Shown here: piece after piece, positions 43,720 through 56,207 of the stretch | How the letters are laid out: every line of letters begins with the position of its first letter | Position numbering within the stretch: position 1 is the stretch's first letter | From: Euglena gracilis | Taxonomy: Eukaryota; Euglenida; Euglenophyceae; Euglenales | Direction: 5' to 3' | Assembly: GCA_039621445.1 (NCBI GenBank) | Contig: CP154954.1 | Location: 41,967,572 to 42,031,571 of the forward strand | Length of the DNA stretch: 64,000 nucleotides | Made by a program: the position numbers and the translations under genes | The notes under the pieces: model-generated | Told to the model about the DNA's origin: nothing | What the model saw: the letters and a program-made list of their open reading frames with translations, nothing else | Database searches by the model: none

Positions 43720-44405
43720 TGGGCTTCCGACGGCCTAGTCGGCCCCGAGCGAGAAATTGGTGATGGACTTTTTGGTGGTCGAGCCGACTAGTCGGCCGAC
43801 CATTGGTGGTCGGGCCGACTAGTCGGCCGACCACCAATTTTAAGTCCACCCCCCCTTTCAAAAAAGTTTTTGAGCCCCCCCCTCGGAAAAAAATTCATTC
43901 AAATTTGCAGGAAAATGACTCAGAACCCACCCCAATGCCTTCCAAACCCTCCATTCGGGGGTCAATTTGCCAAAAAAAAATTGATTAATATCTTCTCTTG
44001 GCGCCTGTTCTGCGAAACCATAGCCATAGCGACTTATATCTTTACCTTGCACACATCAGACTGCACTCATTACGGATTTTGTTATTTTGGGCGGGGGGCG
44101 GTCCGGGGGGGGGGTGGCCGGAGGTCGCCGTAGGCCGACTAAGTCAGCACAAAAGGAGTTTGTTGGGGGGGCGCCCGAATTCATTGAAACCCGAATAGAA
44201 ATTTGGGAAGGCATTTTGGATATAATTTTTTTTTGGGGGGGGTCTTTAAAAATTTTGGATGGGGGGGCGGACTTAAAATTGGTGGTCGGCTCGACCACCA
44301 ATGGTCGGTAGGATTGGTCGCTAGCGACTAGTCGGCCCGACCACGAAAAAGTCCATCACCAATTTCCCGCAATGAGCCGTTGAGCCGGCCTAGTCGGCGG
44401 ATTAC
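43720..44405. mobile_element. Foldback element with GTCGGCCGACTAGTCGG arms
   Basis: Left arm 43724-43990 and right arm 44175-44405 are imperfect reverse complements (AAATTGGTGATGGACTTTTT against AAAAAGTCCATCACCAATTT; GCCGACTAGTCGGCC on both). Loop about 190 bp. No coding capacity seen. Confidence 0.75.
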
Positions 44406-45049
44406 CTACCTAGTCGCCGACCACCCTCCACCCCACCAGTCTGCGCCATTGCGCAATGAGGGGAATACTCATTCTGGGGGGGGGGGGTTGGCAATTTGAT
44501 TTTGACTTTTCCGCTTTAATGCTGAGTTGGTTTTTGAAAAATTGCCTGGCATCCTTGCTGAAACCAAATTCTTTCAGCAGGGGAAATTGTGTGCCGGAAA
44601 TATTTCCGGCCCTGTTAGGGAGGGTTTCTTGTGCGAACCATAGGCTGTGTGGGGATTTTGGGGGGATCGTTGCCTGCGTTCATGGTGCTCGTGGGGCGAT
44701 TTCCTGAGAGCGGCCACTTGGAGGGGGAGGCCAGCAAACTGACTGTCCACTGAGAGAAACCTTTCACTGAGAAAAACCTACTGCTTTTTGAACAACCTCC
44801 AAAAAATTCTGTTTGATGGTATTCCATTGTACAACACTTCCTTTTTGGGGGGAGATGGTGATGCGATGTTTTCATTCATTCCAGGTTTGATTTCAGACTG
44901 GTGGCCACAATCAATGGCACTTGTCCCTATCAAAGTTTGGGATACTGGGGTGTTTGTATTTCACATTGAAGATACCTTTCATTTTGATTTAATTAATGTA
45001 ATTTTCATTAAATATTTCCTTTCATTTTTGTTCATATTATTTTAACAGA

Positions 45050-45162
45050 AAAAATGCGTGCGGTGTCAGCAGCAACAATGCAGCGACAACGACAACGGGC
45101 CTGGACCTTTGGGGCATGAATTCCTGAAAGTTGGCAACCAGGATGAATTCAAACAACCCAGG
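45050..45162 (+). CDS. Candidate exon of an unrecognised gene
   Basis: Acceptor tattttaacag, then KKCVRCQQQQCSDNDNGPGP and LGHEFLKVGNQDEFKQP. Cys spacing CxxC. No family recognised and no partner exon proven. Confidence 0.22.
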
Positions 45163-45877
45163 GGAGGGGGTCTCAGCCGTGAACCAAAAAAACCAAAAAA
45201 AAGCCAAAAATGGGCTTTTCTTGGCTTCTGGCAGACCCACCCGCCATCCACCAAGGCACCACGCAAAGAAAAATTCCTTCCAAAGGCGCCGAAGGAAAAC
45301 TTTGACCTAAAAATTGGCGCCTCCAAAAACACAGGAAGGGGTGGTGGAGGGTCGACCCCCACCCACCACACATGGTGTGGTGCCTTGGGCTCCGGAAAGG
45401 CCTTGGCCGAGTGCCCAAGCACTTTTGGCCATGTGCCCCTCAGAAAACCACTCAACTACCTTACCCATTGTTGGCCTCTCATCCATGGGGGAAAAAAACA
45501 GGGAACCAAACAGCCCCCCCCCCCAAAGGCCCATGTCATGTGGTGTTGCGTTGTGGATGCGGATCACTTGCCAAGGCCAGGCGGGCTGTTGGAATCAACC
45601 ACATTGGGGGGGGGGGGCAGCATCAACCCTTCCCCCATTTTGAACCCCTGGGCATGAAACGCCCGTTTGCTTGAGCGGTCGAAGGGGTGGGGTTGACAAA
45701 AGAACCGCCCTCGGGGCGGTTTTTGGGCATTGTGGCAAAAAAAACCAAATCCTGTCGCATATTTGGGGAGGGGGCGACCAATGCTCCGAAAATGCAATAA
45801 TCGATGAACTTTGGGCTCAGGTTTCAACCCACCAGACCACCTTCACCCCCTCTAAAAATGGCTGTCCCACAAGAACA

Positions 45878-46045
45878 TAAACCCCCCTCCCAAATAACCC
45901 CCCTCCCAAATAACACCCCACCCAAATAACACACCCCCCTCGGGGGCCGATTTCGAGCGCCCAAATAACACACCCCCCTGTTTTCGTTTGGTTTTCCATG
46001 AAAAAAATAACACCTCCCAAATAACACCCCCCCCCCTGGGGGCCC
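45878..46045. mobile_element. C6-8 AAATAAyA-family element
   Basis: Five copies of CCCAAATAAC(A)CCCC with TCGGGGGCCGATTTCGAGCG between them. Left end TAAACCCCCC. Confidence 0.55.
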
Positions 46046-46082
46046 ATCAAAAGCCCCAGAGAATATGCTCGCAACGTGCACA

Positions 46083-46138
46083 AACACACACACACACACA
46101 CACACACCACCCACCCACCCACCCACCCACACACACAC
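46083..46138. repeat. CA and CCCA microsatellite
   Basis: ACACAC run, then five CCCA units, then ACAC. Confidence 0.92.
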
Positions 46139-46789
46139 AACTGCATTGGCAATCCAAAAGCCCAGCCCTGGCCCAGATGGCTGTCAGCAGCTGGGGTCTA
46201 TCAATGTGGGCTGCATTGGCCCCAGCCAAAACCAAGGGGATATGTTGACCACAACAAGATAATTGTGGGGGTCATTCAATCGGAGGGGATTGGGGTTGGG
46301 GGTTCAATCCCAACAACGGTTTTTAAACTCTGCTCACACACTGGCGCTCTGACACTGCATCCACCCCACACCTTCGCCACTCACCCCATGGCCAGGCCAC
46401 CTGGGTGTTGCATGGTGCCGCTGTCGCCGCCATCAAAAAACAACGCAACTGCATCCATCTCCCCATGGCCAGCAGGTCTGGGGGCCACCCCCGCACATGG
46501 CTAACCTCTCGGCACTGCACTGGACCGGGGGGGGGGGGGCTTCACACGCACCCCTGCCACAGCAGTGCCGAGGGCAGCACGGACCGAATGCGGCGGAACG
46601 CAACGGTCCCTGTGAGAAAGCAACGCAAAGAATGCAATTCTGAAAGGTTCAAATATAAAATTCGTCAGGAGCTCCCAGAGGAACCCTGGGCTCCAGCATG
46701 AACCCCACTGAACCCCCCCCCCGCACTGGTGGGTGGGTGGGCCATCCCAAGGGTCTTGAAAGGCCTGGCTTTAAGCGGGAGGGAGCTGT

Positions 46790-47032
46790 TGTTTTCTATT
46801 GAAACGGGGGGGGGGGCGGCTAGGGGCAGGCACCCCATAGCACCTCATCCCTGACCCCCCCAGGGGGGGTCGGGGTTTTGGGGGTGCCTGCCCATGGACG
46901 CCCCCCCTCTCTGACCCCCGCACCGAAGGCACCGGGGGCCTGGAAAAGGCCATTTTCAATGAAAATTTTCTGGGTGTGCCTGCAGGCAGGCAGGCAGGCA
47001 GGCACCCTACAGCACCCCCCCCCCCCGGTGGG
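46790..47032. mobile_element. Foldback element with GGGGCAGGCACCC ends (family F1)
   Basis: CTAGGGGCAGGCACCCCATA at the left and GCAGGCACCCTACAGCACCC at the right, with CACCGAAGGCACCGG in the middle and AATGAAAATTTTCTGGG near it. A second copy, inverted, lies at 62815-63065. Confidence 0.6.
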
Positions 47033-47615
47033 TTGAAAAAAGCCTGGGCCTGAGTATGGGTTTCGCGGCGAAGCTCCAAAAACGTTTTTGGGAAATGGCC
47101 TCAGACGCCCGATTTTTGTGGGGTCCCCCAGGGGGTCCAGCCCTGGTCTTGTGACTTAAAAAGAAGCCTGGCGGGACACTTTTCTGCTGGAGAGGACATA
47201 AAAACGTTGACCTCCTCTGAAAAATTACTACGCTTTGCGCGAGGTTGGTTTGCTGGATGTTTTTTGGAGGTTTGTTGGATGAACAAAAAAATGTCTACCA
47301 AAAAAATGCCACACCAAAACAAGATGCACATTTGCAAATTGCCATGGTTGGTTTACCCAATAAAAAATTATATCATTATTCAATACTGTAATTGTGTTGT
47401 ATGCACATGTTTGTCCAAAACACACTCCAAGGGAAATTCAGGGGGTAAGAGGGCCAAAAAAGTCTTATTTTGGGGGTAAACCGGTTGACATGAGGGGGAA
47501 AATGATTTCTGGTTTTGTTGCACCATCGTGAAGACTGCCAAACCCTCAAAAAATGGGTTCTGCAAATACGACCCCATTCGAAACCCAATTCAGCCTTTTG
47601 CCAGCCCTTGGGCAG

Positions 47616-47925
47616 GTGAGAGATCCCAAAGCAGAGGACCTTGATGAGAAAAAAAGGAAAAATCCAACCCACTCTGAACAACCCAATCCCATCTTATTCC
47701 TTTCAAATTATGGACCAGAGTGCACTGCCAACACATAATTCGGGATTCACATTCCAGAAGACCACCCCTCCAAAGACGGCATCGCCACACCTGCAACGCA
47801 ACCGTTCTTTGGTTGCAGGTGCTGCACCGGGAACGCCTGGAAGACCTTCCCAATTCCCAGGGGCTTGGCACCTTGCTGGCGAAAGAAGAGCATGTCCTGC
47901 CCCCAGGGCAGAACGGGAAGGCCTG
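47616..47925 (+). CDS. Two candidate exons of an unrecognised gene
   Basis: 47616-47738 reads VRDPKAEDLDEKKRKNPTHS and more, to a stop. 47819-47925 (acceptor ctttggttgcag, donor TG|gtgggg) reads VLHRERLEDLPNSQGLGTLL and AKEEHVLPPGQNG. Composition is protein-like, but there is no homology I recognise. Confidence 0.25.
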
Positions 47926-48106
47926 GTGGGGGGGTCGACCTCCCCCACCCACCACAGCATTTTCACCGATTTCGGGAAAACGGGGATTTCGGCCAGAAAA
48001 AAAATTGAAAATCTTTTTGAAAAATGACCCCAAAACACATGATTGTTTGATGGAAAACCACATTTTTAATCACAAAAAATCTCAAAAAATTCAGGGTTAA
48101 AAATTG

Positions 48107-48210
48107 GTAAACCCCCCCAAATAACCCCCCGGTGTGTTATTTGCGCACCCGAACTGGGGCCCCAGGGGGGGGGGGTGTTATTTGGGGGTGTCATTTGGGG
48201 GGGGGGGTAG
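48107..48210. mobile_element. Short C6-8 AAATAAyA-family element, palindromic
   Basis: TAAACCCCCCCAAATAACCC at the left and TTATTTGGGGG...CATTTGGGG at the right. GGTGTGTTATTTGCGCACC in the middle. Confidence 0.6.
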
Positions 48211-48529
48211 TTTTTAGGAGGGGATGAAAAAAACAAAGGTCAAAAAAAAGTGGACCAAATTCTGAAAAAACCTCTCAAAATCAAAATTTTGAGAAAATGT
48301 TGAATTTTTGGAAGTTGTGAAAAAATGGGGTTTTGGGTGGTTTTTGGGGGATGGGTCCCCAAAACCATCCCCCTATATGTCCAATATATGTCCTATATGG
48401 GTCCCAAAAATGGGTCACAAAAACACCCGGCGCCGAAAAAAATTTTTCGGGTCCAAAAATTGGTGCTATCGGAAATACAGGAAGAGGTGGTGGGGGGGGG
48501 GTTCGACCCCCCCCCCACCCACCACCCTG

Positions 48530-49980
48530 GCTGTTCGGCCGATCTGCCCTGCCTGCCCCTATTCCATCTCCGCCGCGTCACCTGGGAATGGGGGGATGGA
48601 TGTGGGAACACCCGCGACGGGATGAGGTTTTCCCCCCCGGTCCAGCCCGCTTTGCGGGTTTTGGCCCCAACGGAGTATTTCAGCGGATGCTGAGGGTGGG
48701 TCCACAGCCCGGTTGGGGGCTCCTGGCTGGAAATAATGCAGGCATGCTTGGCTGGACCCCCCCCCTTTGGGAAATGGAATGGAGGGGGCGAATGCGGGAA
48801 CCCGTGTGAACGGGGGATGGAGGGACACCACAACCAAAACCGCATGCAAATACGTGCAAATGACCCCCCCGCTCCATTGCCAACCATTCCTAACCTCTCA
48901 AAAAAGGAAATCGGCCATTTTGTTGAAATGCAGTTGCTGCTTGTGAATTCAGGGGTTGGGGGGTGCTCGCTCTAGCCACACAAAAAAAAACAATTGACTC
49001 TGGCCATTTTTTCTGAGAAATATTCTGTGCTCTGTGTCCTTCTCAGCCTGTTCTTGGTGCAGTCCCAATCCGCGGGGGGTCAATGGGGGCAGATCAGACC
49101 CCTCTGAACTTTTCCAGCATGCAACACCAGAAATTGGGGGGGGGGATAAAAATACCCAAAATCGTGTTTTCATGCAGATAATTTTGAAACCCGGTGAAAA
49201 ACATACACCAGAAAATTCATCTTCCCAACCAAATCCCAAATGAAACGGCGGAGAATTTTTTTTGGTGCCAAGGGGTGCTTCAATTTAAAAGTAGGGGGGG
49301 GGCAGCTAAACAGTGGGACGGTCCGGTTTGGGTGTAGATTTCGGCCCGGAGCAAAATGCTGGGCGGAAAACTTCTGCCCCCCCCAGCGGTCAAAAATAGG
49401 GAATTTTGGGCAAAAATTTGCTCTGTCAAAGAGCAGAAGGAAAGCTCTGAACATTTTGGGGCGGTCCAGCACCGGGGTCGGTCCACACCAGGAGTTTTTT
49501 AAAAGACCGGGGGTCCGCCCCACCCATCCAACCCCCCGCGAGGGGCACCTCAGGGGTCCAGGGGGACCCACCCACTCCCCCCCCCCAAATGGCCGATGAT
49601 CGCGAAAATGCTAAAATAGCACCTTTTTCAAGTATTATCCCCTGGGGGATTGGGAGGGGGGGGGCTCGGTCCCTCGCTTGGTCCAATACTAAAAAAAAAC
49701 CCTGGACATCTCCCCACACAAACCCCGAACACCCTCCTTATATCGAAACACCCCATATCAAGTGGGGACAAAAGGGGAGTCAAACCATAATCTCACGTGT
49801 GACCCCCCCCACCCGAGGGGAGACTGTTTCCCAGGTCCTGACCCAACCGCATTTTTCAAAAAAAACCCACGCCGCCGGACACCCCCCTTCAGAGCCTTCT
49901 GAGCCGCCCCACCCACCAAAAAGCACCGAAAATTGGTGGACCGGAACCCCACCCCTTGAACGGATGAAAAATGCTTAAAG
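48530..49980. other. Repeat-rich spacer, no gene supported
   Basis: C/G runs and short frames only. A CSWCSPNPRG frame near 49040-49090 was seen, but has no supporting splice partner. Confidence 0.4.
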
Positions 49981-49984
49981 CAAA

Positions 49985-51287
49985 CCGCTTGTGAGAGGGA
50001 GCGCATCATTTCCCTTTTGGAGGAGGTGCCCCCATCTCTCCGCTGGGCCAACACAACTGCAGTGTGGCACACACCTCTGCTGCCACCTGCCACCACCGCC
50101 ACAGCCACCGCTTCTTGCCGCCGCAGCTGCCATCTGGTGACCTCTCAGTAAGCCTCGATACAGCAAAACACTGAACCTCTCCATCCATGTGTTTGTGTGT
50201 GCTTCCGTGTCTGGGGTGGCCCGTTCCAGAGTGGGGGGGATTGGGGCTTTCCCCGGGAGGGGGGCTTTCTCTGGGACGGGGTGGTTTCTGTGTTGGGTTT
50301 GCCCTGGCCCAGTGCTGGCCGCCACCAAGCATCAGCACCCATGGGGGTGTATGAGTCAGTGGGATCAGGACACACGCGACGGCCAGGCGCCTATAGTCCA
50401 GCCCGAACCCTCACACAGGTGGCAAAAGGCCTGCTGGCCATTGCAGGTGTGCAGCCGCGGACCCAGTTGGTCCAAGAAACATGGCAGGACCACAACAGGC
50501 CCAGGGCAGGTCGCAAGCAAGAGCACAGGAGTTCCAAGCAAAGCAGATGAAGCACAATGGGGGAGCACGTTAGACAGCCCCAGCGAGCTGCAGCACCAAA
50601 GCAAAGGTGCAGCAAGACAGCAAACAGAGGCCTAGTCGGCATGTGCGGCCTACGGAGGAAAGAGGTCGGGGGCAGCCAAAGGATGGCGGTAAGGGGGGCC
50701 AAATGGCCAAAGCACCGACCTGGCCATGAGCGACCATCACACCGGATCTCACCGAACCCCTTTCCCGTCCCCTGCTGGCCTCCGACTATAAGTGCCTGGC
50801 AGGGTCATCATGTGCCTGGTGGCGGCCGCACATGGGCCGGCGGGACCCCGTGCTCTGCGGGTCAGGGGGGGGGGGAATACAACGGGCAGCAAAAAGCATT
50901 GCTCTCTGCATTTGCCTGCCGTGCACTGCCGGCCACGGTTTTGCACGGGCTTCCATTTTCCAAGAAATCAACTGGGGGGAGGTGAAGGAAAATTTCCCGA
51001 GATTGCCCCGTTGCTTTCGGCCTTTCAGCCCCCCCCCCGCACAAAAAAAATCGGGAGCACAGTGCCTGTCATTCGTGTTCATCCAAGGCGGGTTGTGGGT
51101 TGGATTGCGAAACCATTCGCACCACCAAAAAAAAACAAGTGGCCAGGCAGACCGCCGCGCTGGCACTGGCCTCCTTCCCCGCCGCACTGCCGGCCCGCCG
51201 CGCCGTCCCGGTGCTCCGGCGGCGGCGAAGTCTGGTCTGGGCCGACAGCATCCCGGGGACGTCCTCGCCCTGCACACCAATGAGAGA
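49985..51287 (+). repeat. 1.3-kb direct duplication, copy A
   Basis: From GCATCATTTCCC...GGAGGAGG to CACACCAATGAGAG. Matches 51888-53412 closely over its length. From about 50300 to 51280 only scattered substitutions and short indels separate the copies. Contains TATA-like CGACTATAAGTGCCTGG at about 50783. Long frames in both strands, none recognised. Confidence 0.85.
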
Positions 51288-51887
51288 TGCACACAAAAAT
51301 GACAAAAAAACACAAAAACCCCGCAAAAAATGCACTTGCCCCTGCAAAATGACAATTATGCAAAAACACAATTTCACCTTGCCAGCCCATTTTGGCCCAT
51401 TTTTTTGCACCTCCGAAAGCAAAGCGCTTGAAAACAATAAAACTTGCTTGATGGGCAAGGTCATGCAGGCATTTAATAAATCTACGGCCCTACCACTCCT
51501 ATGGCCAACCAGAGGAGGCTGACAATCTTGAGCTGGCTGGGGGGATAAAAAACTGCCACCTGGTCCCCAACCTGCGCCTGACCAGGGGTCGAACCGGGCA
51601 CCAGGGAACCCCGAAACCGCAAAAAGTGCACCAAAAACACTGCCAGAAATTTTAAACGACGGACCCGTTCCCACCCGTTTTCGGCCCATTTTTTTGCATT
51701 TCCAAAAGCAAAAAAATCCGGGGGGACGGAGACGGGGTCCACTTCGGCTGAAACGATACAATCAGTCACCCGGGGAAAGAGCGGCACCGCCCCCATGGAC
51801 CCCCACCTCACCCAGCAACCCACCTCACCTGCAAACGGCAGCCTCTGACAGGTGGGACCCCGGTCACTACACCCCCGCCATATCCTC

Positions 51888-53412
51888 GCCATTGCTTTCT
51901 CAGTGGGAGGCCCATCATTTCCCAGGGAGGAGGGGCCCCCATCTTACACCTCGCACATGGCAGAGAGGAGCACACCTCTCGCGCTCGTACTGCCATCCGC
52001 CTCTGCCGCCGCAGCCACCGCTTCCGGCAGCCGCCGCTGTCATCTGGCCACCGATTTTTTTTGAAGACAAATGCGGCCGCATCTAAGTAAACCCCCCCCC
52101 AAATAACACCCCCCCCGGTGTGTTATTTGGGCACCGAACTGGGGCCCCAAGGGGGGGGGTGTTATTTGGGGGGGAGTGCTATTTTTACATGCAAAACCAA
52201 AGGAAAACAGGGGGTGTGTGTTATTTGCGCGCTCGAATTCGGCCCCCAAGGGGGGTGCGTTACTTGGGGAGGGGTTATTTGGGGGGGGGTGCTATTTGGG
52301 AGGGGGGTTAAAGCAAAACACTGAATTTCCATCCGCCCGTTCCAGAATGGGGGGGATTGGGGCTTTCCCCGGGAGGGGGGCCGGGGCCGGAGGTGGTTTC
52401 TGGGACCGGGACTGTGCTGGGTTTGCCCGGGCCCAGTGCTGGCCGCCACCAAGCATCAGCACCCATGGGGGTGTATGAGTCAGTGGGATCAGGACACACG
52501 CGACGGCCAGGCGCCTATAGTCCAGCCCGAACCCTCACACAGGTGGCAGAAGGCCTGCTGGCCATTGCAGGTGTGCAGCCGCGGACCCAGTTGGTCCAAG
52601 AAACATGACAGGACCACAACAGGCCCAGGGCAGGTCGCAAGCAAGAGCACAGGAGTTCCAAGCAAAGCAGATGAAGCACAATGGGGGAGCACGTTAGACA
52701 GCCCCAGCGAGCTGCAGCACCAAAGCAAAGGTGCAGCAAGACAGCAAACAGAGGCCTAGTCGGCTTGTGCGGCCTACGGAGGAAAGAGGTCGGGGGCAGC
52801 CGAAGGATGGCGGCAAGGGGGGCCAAATGGCCAAAGCACCGACCTGGCCATGAGCGACCATCACACCGGATCTCACCGAACCCCTTTCCCGTCCCCTGCT
52901 GGCCTCCAACTATAAGTGCCTGGCAGGGTCATCATGTGCCTGGTGGCGGCCGCACATGGGCCGGCGGGACCCCGTGCTCTGCGGGTCAGGAGGGGGGGGG
53001 AATACAACGGGCAGCAAAAAGCATTGCTCTCTGCATTTGCCTGCCGTGCACTGCCGGCCACAGTTTTGCACGGGCTTCGGTTTTCCAAGAAATCAACTGG
53101 GGGGAGGTGAAGGAAAATTTCCCGAGATTGCCCCGTTGCTTTCGGCCTTTCAGCCCCCCCCCCCCCGCACAAAAAAAATCGGGAGCACAGTGCCTGTCAT
53201 TCGTGTTCATCCAAGGCGGGTTTGTGGGTTGGATTGCGAAACCATTCGCACCACCAAAAAAACAAGTGGCCAGGCAGACCGCCACGCTGGCACTGGCCTC
53301 CTTCCCGCACGCACTGCCGGCCCGCCGCGCCGTCCCGGTGCTCCGTCGGCGGCGAAGTCTGGTCTGGGCCGCCAGCATCCCGGGACGTCCTCACCCTGCA
53401 CACCAATGAGAG
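51888..53412 (+). repeat. 1.3-kb direct duplication, copy B (carrying an insertion)
   Basis: Second copy of 49985-51287. The extra length is mainly the 223-bp element at 52088-52310. Copy A has in turn about 33 extra bases (about 50190-50222). Confidence 0.85.
52088..52310. mobile_element. C6-8 AAATAAyA-family element inserted in duplication copy B
   Basis: Starts TAAACCCCCCCCCAAATAAC and ends GGTGCTATTTGGGAGGGG then GGTTA; terminal inverted repeats of about 22 bp. Copy A of the duplication lacks it at the matching place (about 50150-50160). Confidence 0.72.
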
Positions 53413-53477
53413 GGGGGGGGATTGGGGGAGGGAGGGGGGGGGGCGGTGAGCGTCCTGGGGTGTCTCGTCCGCTGCCC

Positions 53478-53550
53478 AGAAAAAAAAAAAAAAAAAAGAC
53501 CAACCCTACCATAAAATAAATTAAAATAAAATAAAACAAAATAGAAAAAA
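53478..53550. repeat. A-rich simple sequence
   Basis: A run of about 19, then AAAATAAAATAAA and AAAATAG units. Confidence 0.8.
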
Positions 53551-53917
53551 AGAAAGCCACTGGCTGGCTGCCCTTGACGGGGTTCCAGGCAGGCTTCTGC
53601 TGATGGCGTCTTGTGGAGACACCGGAGAAAGCAACCATCTAGAGCTAAACCCTCCCCCTGTGGGGGGTCCGGTCCAGGGGTATCTCCGACTGGAAAATAT
53701 CAAAACAATACCATTCAAAAATCCCTGATATTGATTTGAAAATATACAAAACTGTATCCTTCACTTATTCTGCAACAGGAAATCCCCAAAGCCCCTCCTC
53801 AGAGAGCACGACAAAAAACAAACAGCAGAGCTCTTTGACAATGACAAAAAAATACAAAAGCTACCAAAGCGATTGGGGGCACATTTCTCTGTGTGTTCCA
53901 CGCCCATGGGTGAATGC

Positions 53918-53938
53918 ATGTGTGTGTGTGTGTGTGTC

Positions 53939-53973
<35 letters not shown>

Positions 53974-54031
53974 GTGTGTGTGTATGTGTATGTGTGTGCG
54001 GGTGTGTGTGCGGGTGTGTGTGTGTGTGTGT
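53918..54031. repeat. TG microsatellite with TATG interruptions
   Basis: TGTGTG runs with TATG and CGGG interruptions. Confidence 0.95.
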
Positions 54032-54039
54032 AGGGGGGG

Positions 54040-55370
54040 GGGTCCGGGGCTGGAGGGGGCTGGGCTGGGCTGGGTCGATGAAAAACAAAATTTTCTAATA
54101 CATTTTTGCCATTTTCGACATTTTGATGAATGGAGCTTGGTCAAGGCTGGGGGGCTGTGACTGGGAAGCTGTGATGAGGGGAATAAATGCTGGCATAGGT
54201 GAGCTGGGCAGCCCAATTTGCTGGCCGGCCCGGCCTCCGGCCGGGGTGGACCCGACTTTATTTCACTCGACCCCCAGGGCGGGGCTCCCAGCCCGAATTT
54301 GGGCTTCTGGCTGGCTGGACCCCCCCCCCCCCGTGTGTGCACTGTGACCCCCCCCCCGGGGGGCCCTCCGGCTTAAGAAAACCCCTGATTGGGGGGGGTG
54401 TCGACCGCCCCTCCTCTGGGGGGTGTCGACCTCCCCTCCTCTTACAACCCACCGCGTTTCGGGGATTCTCGTGAAACCGTGTGGGGGGGGGGGGTTGGGC
54501 CAAAAAAAAACAACCGTTTGTTGGCAGACACAATCCCCTGGGTGCAGGGGGGTCGCCAATATGTTTTGGATCCTTGCTGGGAATTTTTCGACAATGCAAA
54601 ACTCCTCGGTTTGCCCCCGATCATCCCCCGATGCGGAAAATTTTGTCAATTTTGCTTTTTTGGGTCAAGAGAATGCTTATTTTTAGGCAAAAAAACAGGC
54701 AAAAAATTTTGGTATCAAATTTTCTGTATTGGGGAAATGGGGGCCAAGAAAACGAGGAATTTTGACAATCAAAAATTTTTCCCAGCAAAAAAATGCAAAA
54801 TTGCTGGGGGGGAAAAGGTGCAAAAAGGGCAAATTTTGCCAAACCAAGTGGCCAAAATGACCGACCCCAGGGGTAGGACCCCCCCAGCAGGGGGGAGAGG
54901 GGAACGCAATCTGGACCCTCAAAAAGTGCGACGCAAAAAAATCTAAAAAAAATCCCACAAAGGTAAGGAAACAAAGAACACAAAAAAACGCACACGCCCA
55001 AACACCCACCCACACGCGCGCACCTCATCTTCACCGTCGCGGCTGGGCGTATGCTGCTCCGGCCTGCCCGCCTCCGCCACTCTGCCGGCGGCTGCGGCGG
55101 GGCTGCCTTCTGGCAACCCCGGTGTTGCCCATCCCAGAGTGGAACGCATTGGTGCCGGTTTTCTCTGTGAACGGCTTCGGACCTCCTTTCAACCCATGCT
55201 GCCCCCACCAAATTGGACGGCCAAACCTTTGGTTGGCCGTCTGAAAAAAAGGCCCACCCAGACTAAACACACAGCCACCACTGAGAGCTCCTTTCCCACT
55301 GGGGACTGGGTTCTGATAGAACGAACTTTTTTTTGTTGTGGAAACGCATTGCCGCAAAAAAAGATAAAAA
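54040..55370. other. Spacer with G/C runs, no gene supported
   Basis: Contains GTGTCGACC direct repeats (54397-54433) and long A-rich stretches. No supported exon. Confidence 0.4.
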
Positions 55371-55379
55371 ATATTCGGC

Positions 55380-56060
55380 GACCGTCAATGCAGCCGACAT
55401 TGTCTGCCCTGGCCCAATGCCACCCACCACCAAACATCAGGAGACACATCAACATTGGTCAGTGGATCAAATCAAATGCATGGCATGGCGAGGCACTTAT
55501 CATCCAATGCCTGAACCTAAACCTCATACAGTGGCCTTGTTTCTGGCACGACCCAAGAAACAAACAGGGTGGCCAAAAAAACAGGCACAAGATGTGAGGA
55601 GCAGATAAAGCATCGGTGGAACACCCAAGCTGGCCGAAGCACACCTTTTGGCTACCTTTGCAGCCAAAATATGGTGAGCAGGGCCCAATGCGGCCAAGGT
55701 GGCCGCTGCGGAGCGGAAAGAGGTCCAAAGCAGCCAAAGCTGAACCACAGCAAGTGCAGAGCCAAAGCCCTCAAGACAGGTCCAAGGTGGCAAAACTGCT
55801 TCAAAGCGGCTGAAGCGCTGCAGAACGACACAAGACCGTGTCAAAAGGAGGCGGCCAGAGTGACCAAAAGAAGAAGGGCAGAACGAGCAAAGCGGCTGGT
55901 GGAAAGCAGGCCATGAACACGGCCAGAAGCAGTTAGCCAGCGGCCACCACTAACCACCTTTCCCCCATTGTCTGGCTTGGGATTATAAATGTCTCGCCGG
56001 GATATCATGTGTCTGGTGGTGGGGCGGCATATGGGCAGGCTGCAACCCCGCCCATATGGG
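55380..56060 (+). repeat. Third, diverged copy of the 1.3-kb duplicated unit
   Basis: Shares the order TGCCCTGGCCCA...GCC[A/G]CCACCAA[A/G]CATCAG, GCGGAAAGAGGTC, GGATTATAAATGTCTCGCC and ATCATGTGTCTGGTGG with 50300-50840. Confidence 0.6.
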
Positions 56061-56125
56061 GAAAATCAAAGATCTTCTCAAAACTTGACAGAACTGAATG
56101 CCCCCCCCCCCAGTGTTGTGTTTGG

Positions 56126-56130
<5 letters not shown>

Positions 56131-56207
<77 letters not shown>

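Noticed and set aside
51580-51610. tRNA-like internal promoter word (GGGGTCGAACCGGG)
   Set aside because: No cloverleaf could be drawn: the acceptor and anticodon arms do not pair on either strand.
49985-53412. LTR retrotransposon with 1.3-kb LTRs
   Set aside because: No TG...CA ends, primer-binding site, polypurine tract or reverse transcriptase in the interval, and a third copy lies outside.
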